A model generated the notes under the pieces. That model ran no database searches, was not told where the DNA came from, and saw nothing but the letters and a program-made list of their open reading frames with translations. Made by a program: the position numbers and the translations under genes. Below are positions 14,457-27,538 of a DNA stretch of 64,000 bases, one piece after another; position 1 is the first letter of the stretch; the number at the start of each line of letters is the position of its first letter. The stretch is taken from NCBI GenBank assembly GCA_013396655.1, contig WBMV01005154.1:709047-773046 (forward strand). The letters run 5' to 3'. The DNA comes from Campylorhamphus procurvoides. Lineage: Eukaryota > Chordata > Aves > Passeriformes > Dendrocolaptidae.

Positions 14457-17384
14457 GAGAAACAAAGCAAGCAATGACACCCAATCATTCACACTAACTA
14501 GTGTTACCTACCATTTTGCACTGCAACTAGCTCTATCAAGGGTGTGGCAACATCTCAGAATAATTCAATTCCCTCAAAGTCCAAATCATACAATATGTTA
14601 TCCCTTCTCCCTCAAGAGCCTCCTACTTTGTCCCAAGAGACCTGCCATTCTTAAGCACCCTCACTATCTCCAGGTACACAATTCCCCTCAGCTTTATGTT
14701 ATATGTCATTAATCTTGCAGACGGAATATAAGAGCCACAGGGAGACTTTCCAAGAAAAACGTGATGAGCCCACTGGGGAGCATCAGAGAAGCTGGCCCAA
14801 ACCAGTGAGGTGCTGAATCAGTGTGTGCCTCTTGGGCTGGTTGCCAAGGAATCAGTCCGTAAATGTGACAGTGCAGACGTAGCCATCGGTGCCACTACGA
14901 AGACAAAGATTTCCTTTGAGGTCTAAATGGAAGTGCAACTGCCAAAGAAACAATTATGAGAAGACCAGGGTTTTGGATATGTTGCCTTTCCTGCAACTAA
15001 AAATTTAATCCAAATCAAAAATGTTTGGTCTAAATTGGTTCAATTCTCCTCAGTGTGACTGTTTCTCCATCTCTTGCACTCCATGTTCCAAGACCATCTT
15101 GCCATCTGCATAACAACCTATATGGAAGAACAAAAATCATAATCAGCTACCAATGAAAGCCTAAAAGTTTTATTGCTTATAGTGTTGCTTCTGGTTATAG
15201 AGCCTTGAAATATTCATGTGTTGGCTGCTCTCTGATCTTTCTATTTAATGTCTTTTAAAATACACATTGCTTTCAATTTTAAATCTCAGTATTAATACTA
15301 AGGTCCTGTGTAGCCTAACTTTATAGCAACTAACAACTAACTTAAGAGCAACTTCTGGATCTCATAATCTAGAGAGACAACTGATGTACACACCATTCAA
15401 ATATGTCATTCTTTTACTTAAGACTTGTTCTTTAATTTTCTCCATATTTTGATAATGACTTCCCATTTCTCTTTGAATTATAATTTTATCTTCTCTGTTT
15501 TTTCTGTGGTTTTGTTTGTTTGTTTGTTTCTTTTGCTTGGTACTCTTTCTTCTGTCTTCTATGAGCACCATTTAAATTATGATCTTCTGCAGTGGAAATG
15601 AGTGTGACTTCTATCTTTGTACTTTATCTTTTGAACTCAGTTGTCTTCTAAGGAGCTACAGCCTTGTGTTGTCTGTCTTGCCTCCACTGTATAGAGTAAA
15701 CTGACTTTCTGATGTGGGAGCACAGACTTTCAGAAACGGAGGTAGCTCATTTGAACTTGTTTTGGAACTACAGAAACCACTTTGTTCCTTTTAATGCAGC
15801 CTATGGAAAACATAAACTGAATGCAGATTCCTACAGGCTTTTCTCTGTTCAATTTAGCAGGGTTTCCTATTGCTTTGCCTGTTCTGCCCACTGTCTACAG
15901 CTGAGATGCACACACTAGTTTAACATCCCGAGTGTTGAAAAACAAGAGGAGTAAAAGAACCCCTACATTTATTTCTTATATGAGTCTTCTGTGGGTGATT
16001 TAAACCTGTCCATATTTTAGAGTTTTCTGGAAGTTATTTTGCAGGGGCTGGCTTAGTAATGCACACCATCAGCTATTTCTGAACAGTTTTACATATTTCC
16101 AACAAGGCTTTTTTCCACATATTAAGAATGAGCCCTGTCATGTAGTCATCCTTTGGATGATTACAGCTTCAACTTAAGTTTATTGGGACTTTTGAGTATG
16201 ACTCTAATACAGGATGAAAAGCACTCATGACATCTTATACCCATTAATTTGGGAATTCACAATTTAATACTTTCAGTGTTATGAGTGTCTTACTTATTTG
16301 CAAATACATTTCAAAGTCTGTTTACTTGTGCTTATAATGACATTATGCTGAGAATATTTCTCCCTCAAAGGAATTTATCATATTTTGTTTGCTATTACTA
16401 ACATGTTTTTTGAGCTGTTAGTCTGAAACAAATATTTAGACAAGTGAAGGAAGTAGTATTATTATTTCTCCCACTGCACATTAGTAAAATGTAAAGTACG
16501 GTGCACCTAGATTGTTATCTCTTTCTGATGAAGCTTGTGATTATATTTTCTGGGTTTAGTTTGAAAGCTAAGACATCTGTTTATCTGGTGCATACAGAAT
16601 AACTCTCATGTCTCTTCATCTCTAAAATTTTCAAAGGCTTTCATTCTGTTTTAAATCCTTTGAAGAAGCAGTAATCAAAGACAAAAATTATCAGAGGTAC
16701 ATTTTTGTTTTCCAAACAATGAAAATAACAACACTCATCCTACTCCGATTTCAGGCACTTGCATTGAAACTTCAAACCTGGAGATTTGCCACACAAATCA
16801 AAAGTAATATGGGTAGCAGCAAACTCCAAAGTGCTGGCTGGATTACAGTTAATATGGGTATACCCCCCCCGACTTCAATTCATCATATAAATTTAAACCA
16901 GGCATTTAAATAATAAAGACCAATAAGGCAATGCAAAGACATCAAAAAACATATCCCATCACAGCATGACAATGCATCAAAGTTTTTTTCTTCTCCTTTT
17001 TTATTCAGATAAAGAAATCAGGGAGAATAACGGTGAAATGCCTTTGTAGCACAAAAGCATTCTGAAAAGAGAACATTGAACAAACAATATTTTGCCACTC
17101 AAAACTAATTTTCAATTTCAAAACTTAGATTGAAGCAATATTTTGCAAGAAGGAATCAATATATTTCTGTAAAGGAATTGGCATTGCAGTTGAACTGTTT
17201 TAAGTATGATTTTTTTTTTCTGCCAGATCTATTCAAATTATAGTTTTACTGAGCACTTGTGGGGAAAACTAACAGAGGTGTTTCCTGAAGAACTGAAAAG
17301 TTCTATGCATTTCATTTACTACTTCTACATACACCTCCAGCATGACCATGCTATTTGTTAGTCTTTGGGCAGAAGAATGAGTAT

Positions 17385-17560
17385 GTTTCATCAAGTTAAA
17401 AATAGCGAGCATAAGTGAAATGATTCCTCAAAACCTCTAATTAATTTGTGGCAGATTCGAATGCCATGGGTAAAAGCCCACACAAACTCGAAGCTCAAAC
17501 ATGGGCATTAAATATTTGCCTATCATCTTTTGTTTTATTAAAGATTAGCATGATGAGGAT
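17385..17560. promoter_or_regulatory. Candidate conserved non-coding block
   Basis: Repeat-free block that stands out from its AT-rich surroundings by complex composition and retained CpGs near 17402, 17459 and 17489. It has homeodomain-type TAATTAAT near 17440 and a TTTTGTTTTATTAAAG tract near its right end. This is judged by eye only; no alignment was possible. Confidence 0.22.
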
Positions 17561-17785
17561 GATAGTTAAGAACAAATTCCGTAGTCAGTGACAGGATTTC
17601 TGCTGCCCAGCTTTAGATCCCTGTGTTGTGGTTGCATACTTTATTAATCATCCTTTATAGTCAGTTTGGAGAAACACATGTTGCTAGTCTACTACTCACC
17701 TGGCCTATTGTAGACTCCTGTTTTAAGATGAAATGAATTACAGCCCAAAAGCCTCTATAATGGGAACTTGAATGACCAGCTTCCT

Positions 17786-17818
17786 GGAAGGAAGGGAGGA
17801 AGGGAGGAAGGAAGGAAG
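17786..17818. repeat. (GGAA/GGGA)n microsatellite
   Basis: Purine-only tandem run of GGAAG and GGGAGGAA units. GGAA repeats can be bound by ETS-family factors, but nothing here shows that use. Confidence 0.85.
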
Positions 17819-18529
17819 TGCAATGATGTATTATGGGACTCTGATGGGTTACTGTGCCAAGACTCTGCAGCCTTGTAATGCCTCTCATCACTTTGGATAC
17901 CAGTTGTACAAATAGCATGCAAATTCTATCTTCACAAATACATTGAGTAGACGGAGATAACTGAAGGTATTGTCTGCTATGCTGGAAAGCAGACAGTAAC
18001 TTTCAAAGATGCCAGGATTTTTGACCTGGTAGCTCTGCATGGTTTGTTACTGATGTGTAGTACATACATACCTAGTATGGAGAATCAAAAAGCAAACATC
18101 TATCGCTTATAAGTAGCTAGGAAACTGTATTCCTGTCTTTTTTTTTTTTTACATTATTTCCCCTTTAAATTTTCTTTTTAAACAAGCATAGTTTGATTAT
18201 ATCAATAACAATCAGAACACGCCTGGGCAGAAGCAATTTCAGTTCCTTCAATAACTATGACACTTGAGTCCATTGTCCCCAAAAGAACACACACACAAAA
18301 ATAGCAAGCCATAGGATTTTTCTAATTTTAATAGTTTAAAATAAGCTTCTTGTTCTCACTTGTTTTAAAAAGCTCGGTGCTATCACAGTCCATCTTTGAG
18401 ACTACTATGTAGTTTACATCAGTTTGACTAGTCTTAAAAGAGCTGCAGCAAATGCTAAAAGTGGGAGCTTTCCTTCATGTTATTCTTGTGCTGCTGGGGA
18501 AGTGCAGTTCTGGCTCTCAGTCCTGTTGG

Positions 18530-18555
18530 CTCAGGGCTGCACTCACAGCCCTGAG
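18530..18555. repeat. GC-rich perfect hairpin
   Basis: Ten-base arms CTCAGGGCTG (18530-18539) and CAGCCCTGAG (18546-18555) around loop CACTCA. The stem is GC-rich inside AT-rich DNA. It is too short for a pre-miRNA unless flanking imperfect pairing extends it, which I did not see clearly. Confidence 0.7.
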
Positions 18556-21500
18556 AGTGACTCAGATTGTGGCTTACAATGTCTTTGAGATGATTTAAGC
18601 CCAAACTACTACTGAAAGTGCTAATTTCCTCAATTCTTCCTCTACCCACATATTCCACTCCCCCATCCCCCGTTAGCATTTATGTAAAAGGAATTGATCG
18701 AACTAAAAACTTTTAGTATTGGGTGTTGGATCAGTTCCCAGATCTCATGGGCTGGCACAAGGGAAAAGGTGGGGACAGACAGAGAGGGGAGAATGAAGGG
18801 ATCATCTCCTTTAGCAGCAGCATTTTGTACTTAAGTTAAAGTGTTCATGAAAACACAGCCTAATTTAAATCATATTTCCAAGGTCCTCAGTGTTTCCAAG
18901 ATAGATGAGTGACTGTCACACTCTCTGACTCTCACTTCTACCTCCCTCCCCTCCATCTGGGAACAACCTCAAGATGCTATCATCACAGCAGTGAAAGAGC
19001 CCTCAAAAGCATATTTGCCTGTCAGCTGGATAGTTGACTTCAATTATAAGTGTGAGGAGTTTTGTCCTGTAGGTCACAGGTAAATTTTCCTAGCCAGATT
19101 GGTTTGGTTAACAAATCTATTCATGTTCTGTGCCTTTACCTACATGATCTGATTTTTCTGGGGGAAAGGAAATAGGAGTAGGGTGAGCTATACATATCTT
19201 ATTATCTTGATCTAAACAGAAAATAAAGAATTAAAGTAAAAACCTAAGTAATTACTATGAGGAAACTTGAGATTTTCAGGTTACAGTTACAAAAAAGAAT
19301 TAAATAGAAAAGATGAGAGAAATCAAGTGTAAGAAGGAAAGTGAAGAAAACTGAATATATACTATTTTTAATATACTAGCATAATGAAAATAGTGTCATG
19401 AAACATCCAAAATATATTAGTAGCCTTTCTGCCTCAAATAGACAGATATTCTTTTAAAAGCCATGAATAATTGTCTTAATAAAATTAATTTCATTAACTT
19501 CAAAAATATTAAGAAAGCAACTATTTGACTATCAAAAGCCTATCTTCTATAAACCAATATGCTAGTAAGTATTCAAAGAGACAGAGAAAAATAAAACCTG
19601 ACTGATGCCTTTGTTTAATATAATTCTAAAATTATAGATGGCTCAAAGATTTTTACTTCTTTTTTTTTTTCCCTCCCCCCCCCCCGAAAATGGTCATTTT
19701 GCCTTTTGGCTTTCAGCAGGTCTTGCTCCCTGCTCTGCCCTGGACATCTGCTCCCCCCTCCACCTGGAAGAATATCCCACTGCTCTGTTACAATGTATGT
19801 GTACAAATCATTAACCCAAATACCAGCTCAGGTGTAATTTGGCCACTCTTTAAGGAACAAAACACCTGGGAGTGTGAGATCAGGAAAGTGAGCTATTTTT
19901 AAAAAAATAATAATTAAAAAAAAGGGTTGTGTTCAGAAGACAGAGTTAACAAGCAGTATCTAACATGTATTTTGGACCCTACACTTGAGAGAATTTGCCT
20001 CTTATTCCCTTAGCAATTCCTAGATGAGACTTCTTAGGAAAGGGAAAGCCTGATTTGTTTAACTGTCCTCCAGTGTTCGTCATTCAGTCTTAATAAAACA
20101 TCCCGTTTCTGACAGTAGCAGGCTTTCCTGAAATGCTACTGAGGTCCTGAAAACAAAGAGGAACACTCTTGCAGTGCTTGAGACTGGATGTTCACACGAA
20201 GTGCATTTCACATTTTTTCACTTTGGCCTATCTCTAGTCTGGTCTCAGAGGATGAACTTGGTGTGCCCACATGGAGAGGATCTTCCAGTTTAGTTTAGAA
20301 CACCTCGCCCCCCAAAACTGGGTTTACCTGCTTTGGAACCAGTTTGTAATGCAATGGGAACTGCAACTTTGAAAAGGGGACCAGTAGGAGATTTGTTTCA
20401 GAAATGCGCTCCTGATCCAAACACTGAGGCATTTAGGCAGGCAGATAGCTGGACACTGTGAAAGAACTGTGCCTTTCTGGAGGAATATTTGGACTGTAGG
20501 CAAGACATTCTAGCATGTCTACAATAGTAAAACACCTCTGCCACTCCCTAAAGTGAAGGGAATTGGATGAATACATCTGAAGGCAAAATTAAAGCAAATC
20601 TGAGCCCTGTGCATATGCTGACCAAAGCAAGCAATCCACTTAGTGTTCCTGTGTGGGAAAGCAGACTTCTGTGACAGTAAATGAGGTATTTATATATATT
20701 TGCACAGAATCTTGTTCTTTTATCTTCTCTGTTTGTATAGTTCTACGAGCCTCTGAGAATTATCTGTGTTTATCTGCCTGAGTCTTCCCATTTGGTTTTG
20801 TATCTCTTCAGTTCTATCTTTTCTTTATTTCCAGAAGTCCACATGGCAGCTTTCCAGTTGTATTTATCCACTCCAACTAATTGAGTCACATAAATGCAAG
20901 TAATTTGAAGCATTATTGTAAGAGATTTCTGTTTGCCTCTTTAATTAAACAGTTGTTCACAGGTGCATACAGTTACAACAAAATTAATTGATAGCTTTAT
21001 ATTGCAGTTCTTGAGTCTGCTCCTATTTGGTGCTGGCAAACAGTGACATTATATCCAGTGTGTCTTAGGTTGTTCATAGGGAACATTTCTCATCTTCCTT
21101 CAGAAAAGGTTAGGACAGATTGACCTATATATTGGAAAATCTATCCAAGCAGTAAAGGTAATTTTCCTAAGAAGGAAAGAGAGCAAATGTTTATTTATGG
21201 AATAGTTTATTACCAATGGGAAGAGCTGCAACCCTGCCCTATTTTTCTGCATCCATAGCAAGTATCTTGAATGTCAAAAATCATTGCTAGGGGAAGATAA
21301 TGATTTCTTGTGGAAATTGTGGGCACTTTATTTATTGTTGCCAGGGACTTCATTACCTTCCCCTTATAGGATTATTAATAAAATTTCTTTTAAGTGATGT
21401 GTTTTCTGGTTAAACTAAAACATTAAAACCAGGACATGCAAATGGATTTTAGCAACCTTTAGAAAACTTTAGAAGTGTAAGCATGTAAATCTCACTATAT

Positions 21501-21581
21501 TCCATATGACTATGAATGCCTAACTTCAGGCTACCAGTAGTCTAAATGGAAAAAGATAGGCATAAGTTTAAGGGCGGTTAA

Positions 21582-21662
21582 TAGAATCAGGATCATAAAA
21601 TATCTCAAGTTGGAAAGGACCCATAATGATCATCAAATGTAACTTCCTGCTCTACACAGGAG
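21582..21662 (-). mobile_element. CR1 3'-end fragment
   Basis: Reads in from the left as ATAGAATCAGGATCATAAAA followed by GTTGGAAAGGACCC and ATGATCATCAAATG, which is the reverse complement of the CR1 3' end. Only about 80 bp is recognisable, so it is a severely 5'-truncated copy. Confidence 0.75.
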
Positions 21663-22773
21663 CATAACTGTACAAATTTTGCACAGCTGTATAAGATTTC
21701 AGTTTACTCTTAAAAAATCTTAATTTTTTGATTATGACAATGGATAGGAACAATCAATGCAGTATTAAGCTGTGTAGAGCAAGTAGATATGAAAGCTGTT
21801 TCACAATGTATCTGCTGAATCTCCTATTACTCGAGGCTTTGGATTTCAGTTTTTGGCACTGCATTCCAACAAGTCTTTTGCTTCATTTACTCTTGTTGCT
21901 AAGTAAGATGATCCACCATTATTAGGATGATTCAAAGTCATGATTCTTCTATGGCTGTTCTGACTTTGATCCTGCCAGGAGATGGACTTAATCTAAAATA
22001 ACTTCTCACCTACTCATAATGACTTCACTTTCTGCTTTATGCTTTCTTCTGCCTTCTTACTTCTTCTGTTACCATTTACTTACCAAGCAGAAGAAATTCT
22101 AAGAGCAGTCCCCTTCTGCTTCTGCAAATACAACAGTTCAGCCAATCTAAAGTTGGAATTTCCACCTGGAAACAACTGTTGTTTTCTTGTTGTCTATGTG
22201 TTTGTTATTTAGCTATGTAGCATGAATTTAGGCTACAGGAATGCCTTTACAACATATGGTATTCCTGAAATATCTGTATTTTGTATTTTTTATCAAAGTC
22301 TTAATTTAAGATCATAACACATGCTCAAGTTCTAGGCAAAGACCCTTGTGTAGGATGAATAAATAGGTAGATAAGAAGATAAGAGCCTACCTCCCTGTTT
22401 AAATTCTTCTTGGCAGTACTCTTATTCCTTGCAACAGAAGATAAAGTAATAAAATAGTAATGAATAAACAGACAATAATTTACCTTTAACTGAGATGGGA
22501 GCAATAAAAGGTTTTCTTTCTACATTTAGACAGACCCAACTACTGCCATACACTTTCCCCATAGACTATACCAGTGACAGCAATAATGGATAAACAAAAA
22601 TAAAATTGTTTAGTATGTTAATAATTTCATACGGAGAAAACTTTGCTTAGTACAGTCAAAGGCAAACTTAAACCATCTAGAAAAAGAGCCGAAAGGTCAC
22701 ACTGAAATAAAACAAACTGTGTCCAGTGACTGAAAAAGTATTTAAGGATTAGAGAATAAAACCAACCTATTCT
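21663..22773. other. Non-coding stretch between CR1 copies
   Basis: AT-rich DNA with no open frame of note and no further repeat that I recognise. Confidence 0.6.
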
Positions 22774-23542
22774 GTATGAAATTTAACAAGAGCAAGTGCT
22801 GGATTATGCATCTGGGATGGCGATACATTCTAACTACATGTACAAACTGAGGGATGAGGGACTAGCGAACAGTCCCACAGAAAGGGATCTCTGGGTTTGG
22901 ATTGATGACAAGTTGAAGATGAGTCAGCAGTGCCTTGGCAGTCAGGAGGGCCAACCATGTCCTAGTGGGCTTCAGGCACAGCATTGCCAGCCAGTTGAGG
23001 GAGGGCATGGTCCCATTCTTTTCTGCACTGGTTTGGCCTCTCTAAAGTTCTGTGTGTAGCTTTGAGGTGCCTCAGTATAAAAAGGACATCAGACTATTAG
23101 AGTGTGTCCAGAGGAGGGTAAGTAAGGTGATGAAAGGCCTCAAAGCCAAGACTTTTGAGGAGCACTAAGGTCATTTGGCTTGTTCAGCCATGGGAAAAGT
23201 AGGGTGAGGAGAGAGCTCATGGTAGCCTAGAGCTTCCTCAAACGAGATAGCATAGGGAGTGGTGCTGATCTCTCTTTGGTGAGCAACAACAGAACACAAG
23301 GAAATAGAGTGAAGCTGCATGAGGGGAAGTTCACATGGAACACTACAAAAAGGTGGTCAAGCACTAGAACAGGCTCAGCAGAGAAGAGGTTATATCGTCA
23401 ACCCTGTCAGAGTTCAAGGAGCATCTGGACAATGCCCTTAGGCATACAATTTAATTTTAGGTAGTCCTGCAAGGAGAAAGGAGTTGAACTTGGTGATCCT
23501 TATGGGTCTCTTCCAACTCAAGTTGTCTCGAGTGTCTGTGAA
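22774..23542 (+). mobile_element. CR1 LINE fragment with end of reverse-transcriptase ORF and 3' UTR
   Basis: The left end encodes the CR1 ORF2 motif KFNKSKC at 22777-22798. This is followed in frame by residues resembling the CR1 block around 'EKDLGVLVDEKLNMSQQC' (here ERDLWVWIDDKLKMSQQC, at 22880-22942). The frame then breaks at 23057-23059. The 3' UTR follows, and the element ends near GAACTTGGTGATCC and TCTTCCAACTCAAG at 23485-23522, which is the avian CR1 tail. It is 5'-truncated within ORF2 and carries several frameshifts and stops, so it is a dead copy. Confidence 0.88.
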
Positions 23543-24948
23543 CTGCCGCCTTCCATTTTGACAGTTTATCTGAGAACTGATCAGGGGATTTCACATATAA
23601 TTTTCATGATGTTGGAACAGCTGATGTGTTGTTTTGCCTGGACCAGAAGACAGTAAGTGGAAGCCTTCTTTTACTCCATATATAAAACAGGATCATGTGT
23701 ATGATGACTAGCTGTGTTTAAGGAACAGGAGGCAGTAACTTCCAGCCAAGGAGTAGTGGATGTCATGAGCTTCATCTGAGCATGCAATCCCAAACATTTC
23801 AGCAGTAGCGTGCTGAGAAGCAAGTGTGAATCTTTTAACTTCATTAGAAAAAAAATATAGGTTACTGTGTCGCATTTTTCTGTCACACTTTACAGTTGCA
23901 CTGGAAATCTGGGAGAAGTTCTGAAAGGAGCTACAAAAGAGATTAAGTTGAAGGGTGGTAAACTTAAAGAGTTCAAGTTGTTTTATTTGCCTAGAAGAGT
24001 AATACTCAGCATGACTGAAATGAGCATGTATCTCATTTGGAGAGAAGGCTTTATAAAGAAAAAAAGATCCAATAGCAGAAACATGAATGTAGACAAATTC
24101 AGTTCTGAAAAACAGCATACTTTTCTAAGGAAGAACTTAAAAAGGATCCTTTGTATTTCCATTATTACTTTAGTTCTCTGTGTTAATTTTGGGTATCCTT
24201 ACTAAAACCTATTCTGCAGATCATTCAGAAGTTATGAAATTACTCCCTGAATGGTTGATTGAAAAATCTGTGTTTGTAGTAATCTGGACAGTAAACAGTT
24301 ACAGCAGTTGAGATGTGAGTGTATTAGTAGTGAACATGTAGGCAACTGACTGGATTATAAACCAGGAGATGGCATGATTTTCCTTCCCCTTACAAGCTCA
24401 AATACAGTTCAAATATTGCTCTAAAACTGTCCATATCACTCTTTATTCTCTGCAAGATGAATCTGAGCACTGGTGCTCAGTGCTTAGTTAGGACATCCTT
24501 TACAGCTCATCAAGATTATCAATCTTGCTCTTTTAAAATCACAGTGCATGTCTATGCATCTCCTGGCACTTATGCAAGATTGCATATTTACATGAAATTC
24601 TGTTCAATGTGATCCAAACTATTAGCTAGAAGAATCCCATGCAGAAGTTAGGCAGTGTTCTCTCTTGAAGTTTTACATAGCATCCATCACTGCATTCTAG
24701 CAGAGCTGGGCAATAAAACAGAGGAGGTTATCTTTATTCAAGAGAAAATCTGCTCTGATGTGCTATCATTATTGTCTACTGGAATAGACCATTATGAATG
24801 TTTTCTCCTCTGTTGTTATGCTTAGACTTGTTCTTTTAGTGGGCAAAGATAATTTCCTTGGTGCAAATAAAGCAGCACAGAGCTTTCTTAAGACTCTTTA
24901 GAAAGTCAGCCAGACTCTTTAGAAAGTTTACTTAAATCTATTACAAAT
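23543..24948. other. Non-coding stretch between CR1 copies
   Basis: Open frames of 136 codons (23708-24118, minus) and 112 codons (23867-24205, plus) overlap each other antisense. They lack motifs and are not credible genes. A 16-bp unit repeats at 24891-24906 and 24912-24927. Confidence 0.55.
24891..24927 (+). repeat. Two-copy 16-bp tandem repeat
   Basis: The unit AGACTCTTTAGAAAGT occurs twice with a 21-bp period, just left of the CR1 3' end at 24949. It could mark local slippage rather than a target-site duplication, because both copies lie on the same side of the CR1. Confidence 0.8.
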
Positions 24949-25752
24949 CACACAATCACAGAATCATTTGTGTTGGAAAAGACCTCTGAGATCATTGAGC
25001 CCAACCTTTGACTGACCACCACCATATCAACTAGAACATGGCACTACTTGCCACGTCCGGTCACTTCTTTAACACCTCTTTGGACAGTGTATTCTAATCT
25101 TTAATAACCCTTTCCATGAAGAGATTTCTCCTGATCTTCAGCCTGAACCTTTCTTGGTGCAGCTTGAGGCCATCATTCCTGTTGCTGGTTGCCTAGGAGA
25201 AGAGACCAACCCCCATCTTGCTACAGTCTCCTACCAGGTCATTGCAGAGAGCAATAAGGTCCCCCCTTCCTATTCTCCAGGCTAAACATCCCCAGATCCT
25301 TCAGCTGCTCCTTGTAGAACTTACCCACTAAACCCTTCACCACTTTCGTTGACTTTCTCTGGACTTTTTCCAGCACCTCAATGTCCTTCTTGAACTGAAG
25401 AGCCCAGAAATCGACACAGTATTTCAGGTGTGGTGTCACCAGTGTTGAGTATAGGGGAACAATCACTGCCCTGTTCCTGCTGGACACACTATTCTTGAGA
25501 CAAGGAGGGATACCATTGGTTGCCTTGGCCACCTGAGCACACTTCTGGCTCATGTTCAGTTGTTGCCAACCAACACTCCCAGGTCCTTTCCCCCTGGGCC
25601 ACTTTCCACTCTGCCCCCAGCCTGTAGTACTGCATGGGGTCGTTGTGGCCAAAGTGCAGGATCTGGCACTTGGTCTTGTTGAACCTCATAGATGGTCTTG
25701 GCCCATCTATCCAGCCTGTCTAGGTCCCTCTGCAGAGCCTTCCTACTCTCAA
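24949..25752 (-). mobile_element. CR1 LINE fragment with C-terminal reverse-transcriptase region
   Basis: The 3' end lies at the left (CACAATCACAGAATCATTTG, then TTGGAAAAGACCTC). On the minus strand the frame from 25652 to 25239 encodes CR1 ORF2 hallmarks: [44 protein letters not shown] and [15 protein letters not shown], which match the conserved C-terminal part of CR1 ORF2. The 5' side ends near 25752 in the region encoding the [14 protein letters not shown] segment. It is a classic 5'-truncated copy of about 800 bp. Confidence 0.92.
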
Positions 25753-26391
25753 AGATTTACAAATCACCATGTGGCAAATGATCATCCTGAACTGATTTAT
25801 GGAGCAGCTTTTGTTGAGGTGGAGGAAACTAGTTCTGAAATGCAGTTTTGCAACAATGCCTGGTAGAGTTCCACATTTGCTCTATCTCTGTGAATTTGCA
25901 TTAGTTTTAGTCAGACTAGATGTAAAGATGTTTTTCTTTTTAACTGCCAGCAGGGAAAACCTTGTACTGGGATCTGAAAGTCACTGTCAATAATAAAGTT
26001 TTTTCAGGCCAAATTGCTACAATTGAGTAGACACCTTGTCTCCAGTGGGGTTGTGAAGGTACAAATAAGGGAGGCATTTGGATTTCCAGAGGGAAACTTG
26101 GAGATAGAATAGCTTTGCTGATGACATATGAGATTGACTAACATCCAGCTTACTCCCCCAGAGCTGTTGAGTCCGGTAATAAAAAAATAGTTAAGTTGCA
26201 AATCAAAGTCAAACATACAATTGTTTCTGAAGCAGTCATACATGACTCACAGGGAACCTATGAGTTGAGAATGAAGCTGCCTTTCCTTTGAGTCACCTTC
26301 AGCTTGTGCCCATTGAACACGGCCTAGCATTTACAACCCAACAAAATAGAAAAATAAGTATATACACAGCCAGGTACAACAAAATATTTGG

Positions 26392-26422
26392 AAATACATT
26401 TCTGTTTCTAACAGATCTTATA
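26392..26422 (+). repeat. Copy 1 of an exact 31-bp dispersed repeat
   Basis: Identical over 31 bases to 28497-28527, beginning AAATACATTTC and ending CAGATCTTATA. Flanking similarity is at most marginal. An exact match of this length in 64 kb is not expected by chance, so both copies probably derive from one short repeat or a local copying event. Confidence 0.9.
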
Positions 26423-27518
26423 AGCGTCCTTGCAGATAAATGACTTTCCTAAGATTTTTAGGCGCCTGTGAAGCTTTTTGGGTCAGGGTGCACAGAGGCA
26501 CTTAGCATGGTTCTTAAATGGGCAAGAATGACAGCCATTGTGAATCCCAGTTCAGGTGCCAATCTCCTTTGGATGCCTAAATCAACCTGATAAACTTTGC
26601 CCTATGGCTCTTCAGTCCCTGCCTTTTTGTCTTTTCTGTTCCAAATTTCTCCTTACCTGAGACTGGATGGTAGCCTGACAGCAACCATTTTCCATTTATT
26701 ACTACTCCAGTTTCTACAATTTCAGCTGAGTTTATTCCAAGTTCTGAGATGAAAACAAGGGCAGCATCTCATGAGCTGCTACACTGGAAAATAAATGATG
26801 ACTTCCAGGTTTTAGCAGCAACAACTGAGTAACAGGAATTTGTTTCCAGGTGGAGCTGAGATGCAAAAAATCCCTGATTGAATTACTGTCCTGTTTAAAG
26901 CCCAGTGTTATGTGCAATATTGGCCATGCAAAATGGGATCATCACTTATAGAATGAGGTACAGCAAGAGAGAAATTATGGTCAGCTTCCCCGGGGAGGTA
27001 CAGAATCAAGTGCAGGGGTGAAAAGATTTATTTTTAATCAAGTGGAAAATCCTCTTCACTGTGCAATGGGAATTACCTCAGGTATAAACATTAACCATTG
27101 TAACTCTTAAGTATGAGGGGATATTAGATTAATTATTCTGTAGATGTGAAATAAACTGCTGCAGCTTTTGCAGTACGGGAAAAGGACAATGAGTGGAGAG
27201 ACTAAATTGAGTATTTAGCTCAATACATGGAAAGATACTTTGATTTAGTGATCACATGATTTAGTGATAACAGTTACAAATTCAAGGTGTAGGGTATTGA
27301 ATCATGTTGAATAATACTCATTTGTTCCATTTAACAATATTTAATGCAGTGACTGGAAATTCCACAGTAGGCAAAGGGAACTAGGCTGACACCTCACACT
27401 GATTTTCATTAAGGTTTGGCTACCTAACTCCTCTGGATTAATCTGAGAGTGCAAATGCTATTGTTACTAGTGACAAGTATGTAAAAATGCTGTTTGACAT
27501 TTTAATTTTGATAAAGTT

Positions 27519-27538
27519 GGGGGGGGGGATGTGGGGGG
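27519..27538 (+). repeat. G-run tract with possible G-quadruplex
   Basis: Ten G at 27519-27528, then ATGT, then six G at 27533-27538. A further G5 run lies near 27570. Quadruplex folding is conceivable but was not tested. Confidence 0.7.

Larger units (their letters stand above)
4570..17384. other. AT-rich non-coding stretch, no gene seen
   Basis: About 12.8 kb without a recognisable exon, RNA gene or large transposon. Overlapping open frames on both strands around 7886-8175 (up to 81 codons) and 11927-12266 (up to 100 codons) lack conserved motifs and look like chance. Small items inside it are a CCAAA-type short tandem repeat at 13980-14003 and two adjacent small hairpins at 14409-14456. 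Confidence 0.6.
17561..21581. other. AT-rich non-coding stretch, no gene seen
   Basis: No exon-like frame or large transposon recognised. It contains a GGAA/GGGA microsatellite at 17786-17818, a GC-rich perfect hairpin at 18530-18555 and a T-run/C-run junction at about 19661-19685. Confidence 0.6.

Noticed and set aside
14386..14712. 108-codon plus-strand open frame
   Set aside because: No recognisable domain, composition follows base bias, and part of it is the hairpin region. Not supported as a gene.
17450..17470. Possible tRNA T-loop (AGATTCGAATGCC)
   Set aside because: No matching acceptor, D or anticodon stems around it.
23708..24205. Overlapping antisense open frames of 136 and 112 codons
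   Set aside because: No motif or domain in either; they lie antisense to each other with ordinary AT-rich composition and no start or splice context. Treated as chance.
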